Shown here piece after piece: positions 6,754 to 11,685 of a DNA stretch of 11,685 bases; position 1 is the first letter of the stretch, and each line of letters opens with the position of its first letter. Made by a program: the position numbers and the translations under genes. The notes under the pieces are model-generated. The model saw only the letters and a program-made list of their open reading frames with translations. It did not search any database and had not been told where the DNA came from. Origin of the DNA: Pavlovales sp. CCMP2436 (Eukaryota; Haptophyta; Pavlovophyceae; Pavlovales); NCBI GenBank assembly GCA_026770615.1, contig MU631918.1, forward strand, positions 45,101-56,785, given 5' to 3'.

Positions 6754-7946
6754 CAACCGGCTCGGTAATAACTTTATTACGACTTTTTACAGCCACAAAT
6801 TTAACAACTAATTTATTGCAAATATACGCGAATACTTGCTATTTATCAGATTTCAAAATATTCCTAAAAGGGTCACTTACAGAAACGTTAATAGATGCTT
6901 TAACTCTGGCATTGCTAGATAGAGATGCGGAATATTTGCTATACGATAATAAATATCTATCTGGAAATAATTACCACTTAGATGGTACGATTATCGAACA
7001 AGGTAGAGATATTGATGGAAAACAGTGGGTACGAAGAGGACAATTATTATCTGTTATACCTCCAAATTCGTCGCGAGTTACAATATGTTCGACAACAGGA
7101 GGCACCGGTTCAACTATTAGCTTCGATATAAAACTCTTTCAGACCAATACAAATCAGACATCTTCAGTTTTGGGATTTGGTACGTCAATAACTACATCCT
7201 ACGCTACTGGTTCGACAAACCCAGGAGGGAGTGGTCTGTTTCTTAGAATTATCAACAATAATAAATGTCAGTTATTGATATGTGATTCTAGTGGGAGCTA
7301 TACGTTCTTTGTTACATCACCAGACCTTAGTGTTACAAAATGGACAAATTTGGTTTTTCAAATACCGGCTTCAAATTCAAGAGTACAAATAAAGCTATGG
7401 GCGGATGGTGTTAGCATACCGGTATCTACTAATACCGTCAACACTAGCTTAGTTATGGGCACAGCCAGCACCGATATAAATAGATTTATAATAACTGGAA
7501 ATTATACAGATAGTCCTTATTTATCTAATATAAAAATATGGTTAACTGATACCATTACATCGAGCGATATCGTTAATGGACGTTTAGATCAGGTGGATCC
7601 ATTTATGATTATGTCAATAGTTAAACAAAGCCAGAAATATGTAGATTTTAGAGTTTCCACTATAAATAACGTTTACATGATTTTTTTGAATGGCTATAAT
7701 AATCATTTAATCAGAGCATCGTTAATAAGCAAGCAAAACGTACTAATATCATCTGCGATAGATTTAAATACCATTTCTATACCACCGACGGCATGGTTCA
7801 AAGGTAGCTTATTAGCGCTCTATGATGTAGTTGGTCAATTGCAAAGCCCCACAACTACAGCCAACGCAGTGATATACCCCGATAGCACATATTTACAATC
7901 TATTAAATTCGAAAACTTTACTATTAATGATAACGCAAATGTTTAA
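6700..7946 (+). pseudogene. LamG/ConA-like virus-type surface protein, segment 2
   Basis: Meaningful sequence resumes around 6715 (YIDNILQTYITTG) and runs to a TAA at 7944-7946. It finishes the first LamG-like module (YLSDFKIFLKGS) and holds a second complete one. That begins about 7075 (TGGTGSTISFDIKLFQ), has KWTNLVFQIP near 7339 and ends YLSNIKIWLTDTI near 7555. The ATG at 6666 is in the overlap and probably not a real start, because the residues just after it do not fit the module. A further strand-rich domain follows (VYMIFLNGYNNHLIRASLI). After the TAA the same frame goes on with similar composition, so the stop looks like an in-gene nonsense codon. Confidence 0.62.
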
Positions 7947-8202
7947 TTTCCTTTAAGAGATCTTAATCGGTTTGACGTAAAAGATTATAGTTTTTCGTAT
8001 ATATATATTAACGACACTATTGTACAGTATTCTTACGATCTTATTTTATCAATCGGGTTCGCTACAATTTTAGACAGTCCTATGCCGTCAGAAATTGAGT
8101 TCATTAGAGGTTTATCGTTTGATTTTCAAAATATTCCATGAACTACATCCGTAAATTGTGATATCAATACATTAAACACTTCTACAGGATTAGATTACAA
8201 TC
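7947..8202 (+). pseudogene. LamG/ConA-like surface protein, degraded segment 3
   Basis: In the same frame as the preceding segment, codons run on past the TAA. They include IYINDTIVQYSYDLILSIG and IEFIRGLSFDFQNIP, the latter echoing the SFDFKNI strand of the first module. A TGA follows at 8139-8141, and the frame then stays readable to about 8200 (LNTSTGLDYN). This is the N-terminal half of a third LamG-like module, broken by two stops. Confidence 0.55.
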
Positions 8203-10209
8203 GAAAATGTTGATTATATACTTGGAGGTTTTACTCGATTTGATTTTACCATTTCTAAAACAAGATTATTAACTGTATATATAAATGGAAAATCTGCAAG
8301 CGTACAATTGACAAAGCCTATAAATATTATTGGTAAATATAATATAAAACTACATCAACGAAAATATACAAGTGGTGAAAGCTTTACAAATATTAAGATG
8401 TGGCGTAAATCCGTATCGTCAAATCGTTTATCAATCGAACACTTGAATTATTCGAAAGAATATAAAATTTTAGCGCCTTATATACGTCCTATAAAACCTA
8501 TAACTTTATTGTATAAAAGTGGTACAGGATTAAACAATCTTGTCGGGTCAAATTTAGTATTGCGTAGTCCTTCGATATATTTTGCTATCCCATATAATGA
8601 AAACGCCACAAACGCAAACTCACGAGAAGATGGTGCTACTTTGGACGTGATCGTACCAATAAATGCTTACAGTATGGGAATATATCTAACTTGTAGCGAT
8701 AGCGTAGCATTTGGTCATTTATTAAGTTACGGTGATCCAAATCAATCGCTCACAATTGGGCAAAGTTCATTTACTATTATATTTGATATCCTTATCACTT
8801 CGCAATTTTCTTTAGACGGGCTTAAAATGGATATCGGGGGTGTGTCGAATTTCTTCAAATTTATCGCGAAAGGTTTAGCATCACTAGGCGCTTTGGCGAA
8901 AGTTATTAACGACAGTATAAAAAAACAATTTGGTAATCCGCCTGTCGTAGCTTCAGATAATGGCACAAAAATAGGATGGTCTAAACCATCTAATGGATCA
9001 GATGTCAAAATCTACCCAGATGGTGCCAGTAGTATCGGCATTAATTTTCCGATTTATATAGTCGAGCCGAATGTAATATACTATTCGCAATTACCGCCGA
9101 CATTTGTAAACGAAACTATCAATAGATCGATGACAATAACGCGACAGACATCGGCCGAATTAAGTAATACTATAAATTTCAGATATAACAGCTATACAGC
9201 TTTACCTATTTGTATAATATTTTTTTCTTCCGGTTTACCTCGTGCGTGGCTTGGAACGAACGAATTATCGAGTGAAATCGTTGATGTTGTTACTAGTTTT
9301 GTAGAATATAGATTTACAGATTTTAATGATAGCAGTAGTCGAAATATTACTCTTATACGATCGGGGACAGGTACAACTAACACGATATATTCAGACACTT
9401 CTTTAGGAACAGGCTACGGCTATATAAAAGTGTTAAATCCGTATACCGTATATGCGAATATTGCTACAACGAATACATTCATATCGATAGCTTCTAAATT
9501 AGCAAACGCTACAGGTATGCGATTGTTGTTTAAAATAAAATTAAATAATACAACAGCGAAAGACACGCCAATTTTTACAATTGGTAAGCTTCCAAAAATA
9601 ACAGATCTAGGAGTAAATACGATGAGCAGCGGGACCGGTAATTTATCTCGCGGCATGATGCTACGTATCAACAATTCCAAACTCTCGTATAAGTTTATTG
9701 ATGCAAATGGAAATTATACACAAATTAACGCTTCAGCATCATATAGTGGTAATGATGGATTGCTTTCGACTACAGCATGGACATCGGTCGAGATAGTAAT
9801 TAATCGATTAGTAGGTACAGACAATAAAATAGTAATTGATTTATATTTTAATGGTACAAAATCTACGACAACATTGACAAATACATCCGTTGGTTTTGAT
9901 ATGTCTTATAGTGGTGGTGTCAATAATAATTTACTACGCTTTACTGGCTATGCTGAGGCGCATAATATTGCAGATTTCAAGATATATTTATCAGATAATC
10001 GTACCGCAAGAACTACAGTAAATCCGCTAAACTTTGGCGGATCGATGCCGTTAGTAACAAACACGTCCAAGCTACATTTAGGTGTAATAAATAACTCGAT
10101 TACAAACGCAGTAAATAAGACGTGGATAAGTTACCCCGATAAGGTTCTAAGCATGACAGTGGTTTCATCAACCGAAGATTTAGAAAGGGAGGACATGCTA
10201 AATTTATAA
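8203..10209 (+). pseudogene. LamG/ConA-like surface protein, segment 4 (C-terminal part)
   Basis: The frame is open from 8194; homologous sequence starts near 8203 (ENVDYILGGFTRFDF), so the usable frame begins well left of the TTG at 8308. It completes the third LamG-like module (LLTVYINGK, FTNIKMWRKS). A strand-rich domain follows, then a helical, Gly/Ala/Lys-rich insert at 8836-8932, a further beta-rich stretch, and a fourth module. That module starts VEYRFTDF (9300), has LIRSGTG, GMRLLFKIKLNN, WTSVEIVINRL and ends IADFKIYLSDNR (about 10005). The last part ends in an acidic tail before TAA. No ATG start fits. Over 660 codons stay open, so decay here is limited or recent. The stop lies 5 bases from the convergent next gene. 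Confidence 0.65.
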
Positions 10210-10214
10210 TATTT

Positions 10215-10400
10215 TTATGATTTTTTTTTATATTCTCGATAAGCTCTTTGTATAATTATACAAGCAAGCTCTTGAGATTTTTGCATAATAACTTCGTTAG
10301 AAGTGTCAACATTTTCGTTAACGTTAGTATAGCAACATCTTAACATATGTAAAACTGTCGGGACGAGGAACAACGAAAGCAAATTTAACATATCAATCAT
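10215..10400 (-). CDS. Small membrane protein with C-terminal IQ-like motif, 61 aa
   Basis: ATG at 10400, stop TAA at 10215-10217. The N-terminus is one hydrophobic stretch (MLNLLSLFLVPTVLHML), likely a membrane anchor. It is followed by a polar linker (about residues 24-44) and a C-terminal basic helix, IIIQRAYREYKKKS. The core IQxAYREYKKK resembles the calmodulin-binding IQ motif (IQxxxRxxxxR/K), though a single copy in so short a protein is only suggestive. It converges on the big LamG gene with a 5-base gap and diverges from the 51-aa gene. Codon composition is AT-rich like its neighbours. No family is recognised. Confidence 0.6.
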   Translation of the reverse strand: MIDMLNLLSLFLVPTVLHMLRCCYTNVNENVDTSNEVIMQKSQELACIIIQRAYREYKKKS

Positions 10401-10442
10401 CCCTAAATATACATGAAAAAAAAAATATAACGTATATTATAT
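10401..10442. promoter_or_regulatory. Short AT-rich bidirectional promoter region
   Basis: Only 42 bases separate the start codons of two divergent small genes. It contains a run of ten A (T on the other strand) and TATATT/ATATAA-like boxes near both starts, so it must drive both genes if they are transcribed separately. The assignment rests on position and composition. Confidence 0.4.
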
Positions 10443-10598
10443 ATGTCTGATGGATATAATCTTATCGGTATTCAGTATTATAGCAATAATTTCGATAGGG
10501 ATTCCCGAATTGGTGAAATCATTTTACAATTGGAACAATTGGCACGTCAATATGAAGAGTTAAAAAAAATAAGAGATTATATACTATTGAATTGTTAG
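10443..10598 (+). CDS. Small coiled-coil protein, 51 aa
   Basis: ATG at 10443, stop TAG at 10596-10598. The product starts MSDGYNLIGIQYYSN, and its C-terminal half is a strongly amphipathic helix (GEIILQLEQLARQYEELKKI) with leucine/isoleucine heptad spacing. That predicts a coiled coil or oligomerisation helix. It is divergent from the 61-aa gene and convergent with the 88-aa gene. No family is recognised. It is short, but the codon pattern and neat fit between neighbours support a real gene. Confidence 0.5.
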   Translation: MSDGYNLIGIQYYSNNFDRDSRIGEIILQLEQLARQYEELKKIRDYILLNC

Positions 10599-10617
10599 AT
10601 TTCGTCAGTTGCGACAT

Positions 10618-10649
10618 ACATATATTCGATATGTTTGAGTGTATCAAAC
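10618..10649. terminator. Twin overlapping hairpins between convergent genes
   Basis: Two perfect 6-bp hairpins with 5-base loops lie back to back, sharing two bases: ACATAT/ATATGT (10618-10634) and GTTTGA/TCAAAC (10633-10649). They sit in the 65-base spacer between two gene ends facing each other. Hairpins at 3' ends mark transcript termination and polyadenylation in mimivirus-like giant viruses; a similar role here is inferred. Confidence 0.42.
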
Positions 10650-10663
10650 AATACTTTTTCAAG

Positions 10664-10930
10664 TTAATTTTCCAATTTTTTCTTAGCTTTATCGTATTCG
10701 TATTCTGCAAGAGTTTTTTCTTGTGTGATTTCATCGTTGTCATCATCAGTAATTTGCTTTAATTTGATAATTGATTTAGTGTTTTCAAACATATCGACAC
10801 GGTATAAATTCATAAATTTATTATCAATAAGTAATTTATCAATTACTCGGTTTTCATCGAAAAAAACATATGAGTTATCATTCAATAATTTTATACCATC
10901 AAATTCAATAATTTTTATTTTTTCAGCCAT
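10664..10930 (-). CDS. Hypothetical 88-aa charged protein
   Basis: ATG at 10930, stop TAA at 10664-10666. The product begins MAEKIKIIEFDGIKLLNDNS, a beta-strand-like start. It then has alternating hydrophobic and charged residues, an acidic stretch (ITDDDNDEITQEK) and a basic helical tail (EYDKAKKKLEN). There is no membrane segment and no recognised domain. A TATATATATATTA run lies just upstream. Frames opposite and beside it are shadows. AT-rich composition matches the other genes of this block. Confidence 0.65.
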   Translation of the reverse strand: MAEKIKIIEFDGIKLLNDNSYVFFDENRVIDKLLIDNKFMNLYRVDMFENTKSIIKLKQITDDDNDEITQEKTLAEYEYDKAKKKLEN

Positions 10931-10990
10931 TGCTAGTTATATATATATTAGATTTAAATATTTCGTATAAATACGCAATCCTATCGTTGG
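10931..10990 (-). promoter_or_regulatory. AT-rich promoter of the 88-aa gene
   Basis: On the minus strand, an alternating TA run (TAATATATATATAA) lies about 10 bases before the ATG and ATTTAAAT lies further up. It resembles a TATA-type viral or eukaryotic promoter. No other evidence. Confidence 0.35.
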
Positions 10991-11033
10991 ATAAAATTTA
11001 GCCGAAACTTGTCCCTCCTCGGAAATGGGCAAA

Positions 11034-11147
11034 AAAAGCTTATCGGTGCCACCGGTGCCACCCAATACTAAACTATTTTTAATTAGACTAGACCCTATAC
11101 GTAAATACTTTGTATTTGGGTGGCACCGGTGGCACCGTTAAGCTTTT
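11034..11147. repeat. Large inverted repeat 1 with duplicated GGTGCCACC in each arm
   Basis: The left arm (11034-11068) and right arm (11112-11147) are reverse complements over about 35 bp, with one substitution and one 1-base gap. Each arm holds AAAAGCTTA, two head-to-tail copies of GGTGCCACC (itself an imperfect palindrome), then CCAATAC. The 43-base loop includes AAACTATTTTTAATT. It could fold into a long hairpin, and the arms stand out as GC-rich in AT-rich DNA. Confidence 0.92.
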
Positions 11148-11252
11148 CCCTTTTCCTTTTCCCCTATTAATACTATACTAGTATATATACTTTTTAACTT
11201 TTATAAGAGAAATATATATATAATAGAGAATATAATAGAGATAGAGGTAGAG
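11148..11252. other. AT-rich spacer between the two inverted repeats
   Basis: A T/C-rich tract (CTTTTCCTTTTCCCC) is followed by a perfect 12-bp palindrome AGTATATATACT near 11179 and purine-rich repeats of AGAGATAGAGGTAGAGA type. No coding frame is seen. It could hold a promoter or replication element, but nothing in the sequence decides. Confidence 0.35.
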
Positions 11253-11351
11253 AAAAACGGGCAGACGGGCAGCCAAAAACAAACTATTTACATGTAGAGA
11301 CTTCTTAAATTAAAAATAGTTTGGTTCTTGTCTGCCCGTCTGCCCGTTTTT
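11253..11351. repeat. Large inverted repeat 2 with duplicated CGGGCAGA in each arm
   Basis: Arms 11253-11272 and 11332-11351 are perfect 20-bp reverse complements (AAAAACGGGCAGACGGGCAG). The similarity continues inwards, imperfectly, to 11289 and 11314. Like inverted repeat 1, the arm is a GC-rich unit repeated twice and bounded by an A-run. The inner sequence on the minus strand has the same AAACTATTTTTAATT as the loop of the first. The two look like members of one family with different arm motifs. Confidence 0.92.
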
Positions 11352-11387
11352 ATAAAAAACCGTTAAGCGACATCCGTCGCATAGACG

Positions 11388-11685
11388 AGTACCTTCTTAC
11401 CACTGCGTGGAGCCCCGCGGTCTATGAAGAAATAAAAATATCAGACGGCATAGTGCAGTATGTCAAAATGGTTTAAATATGTCTTATAAGTATTTAACAG
11501 TATTAAAAAGTATGTAAAAATATAACGAGAGAGTGACGTGTATCAAGAGGGTTTAAATATGTCTTATAAGTATTTAACAATATATTACGGTATGTATAAA
11601 GGTCACGAGAGAGTGCAGTACCTTCTTAGTACCTTATCAACGACTTCGTCGTGAGCGGCCGGTCTATTAAATTGAATAAAATCTA
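11388..11685. repeat. Nested direct repeats at right edge (about 229-bp and 80-bp periods)
   Basis: AGTACCTTCTTA occurs at 11388 and 11617, each followed by a related GAGC..CGGTCTAT block (about 11410 and 11652), giving a period near 229 bp. Between them lie two copies of an 80-bp unit (from about 11470 and 11550). Each copy begins GGTTTAAATATGTCTTATAA, continues GTATTTAACA and ends ACGAGAGAGTG. A small hairpin, ACGAC/GTCGT, lies at 11639-11651. No coding frame. The second large copy runs off the window. Confidence 0.8.

Noticed and set aside
8742..9680. Minus-strand frames of 68-88 codons inside the large AT-rich gene
   Set aside because: They are antisense shadows of a long frame with clear module structure.
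10519..10970. Frames of 75 and 81 codons overlapping the 88-aa gene
   Set aside because: They overlap it in a shifted frame and on the opposite strand. The 88-aa frame has the better start, promoter-like upstream and residue pattern.
11034..11351. A CRISPR array interpretation of the repeated GC-rich motifs
   Set aside because: The motifs are inverted arm pairs, not regularly spaced direct repeats with unique spacers, and the context is eukaryotic/viral.

Overview
The window looks like nuclear DNA of a protist or alga into which an AT-rich, virus-like segment has been inserted. The left half holds GC-rich coding sequence cut by GT-AG introns full of microsatellites. From about 5,900 to the right end, base composition changes abruptly to AT-rich. 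There the genes are compact, intronless and close-packed, and they look viral or virophage/giant-virus-like. No hallmark viral gene (major capsid protein, packaging ATPase, polymerase) lies in the window, so the viral origin is an inference from composition, gene spacing and the type of protein encoded.

Layout. 48-2473 (+): the last five exons of a low-complexity G/A/Q/P-rich protein of unknown function; its 5' end lies outside the window. The reading frame closes perfectly over the five exons (442 codons including the stop). 2474-4030: gene-poor DNA with a C-rich downstream stretch, hairpins, a three-copy degenerate tandem repeat of 115-118 bp ending in an A-run, and a perfect 18-bp palindrome. 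4038-4190 (-): one exon resembling the alpha-2 repeat of cation/Ca2+ exchangers. 4220-4806 (-): two weak hypothetical reading frames. 4972-5021: a 25-bp tandem duplication containing GCGATCGC. 5042-5884 (-): an array of ten 27-residue ankyrin-like repeats with one internal TAG and no 5' end.

5885-5902 is a junction where the ankyrin homology stops and the AT-rich segment begins. 5902-10209 (+) is the wreck of one very large gene made of repeated LamG/concanavalin-A-like beta-sandwich modules. It has lost its 5' end and is split by a frameshift at a TA tract, in-frame TAA and TGA codons and a second frameshift. Behind it are small intact genes in alternating orientation: a 61-aa membrane/IQ-motif protein (-), a 51-aa coiled-coil protein (+) and an 88-aa acidic/lysine-rich protein (-). 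Only a few bases, or hairpin-containing spacers, separate them. 10931-11685 is non-coding and rich in structure: two large inverted repeats with duplicated GC-rich arm motifs and a shared AT-rich core, then nested direct repeats of about 80 and 229 bp.

The most informative features are the ankyrin/virus junction, the decaying multi-LamG gene, the two related inverted repeats, and the nested repeats at the right edge. The mixture of broken large genes and intact small genes suggests an endogenised viral element in decay.
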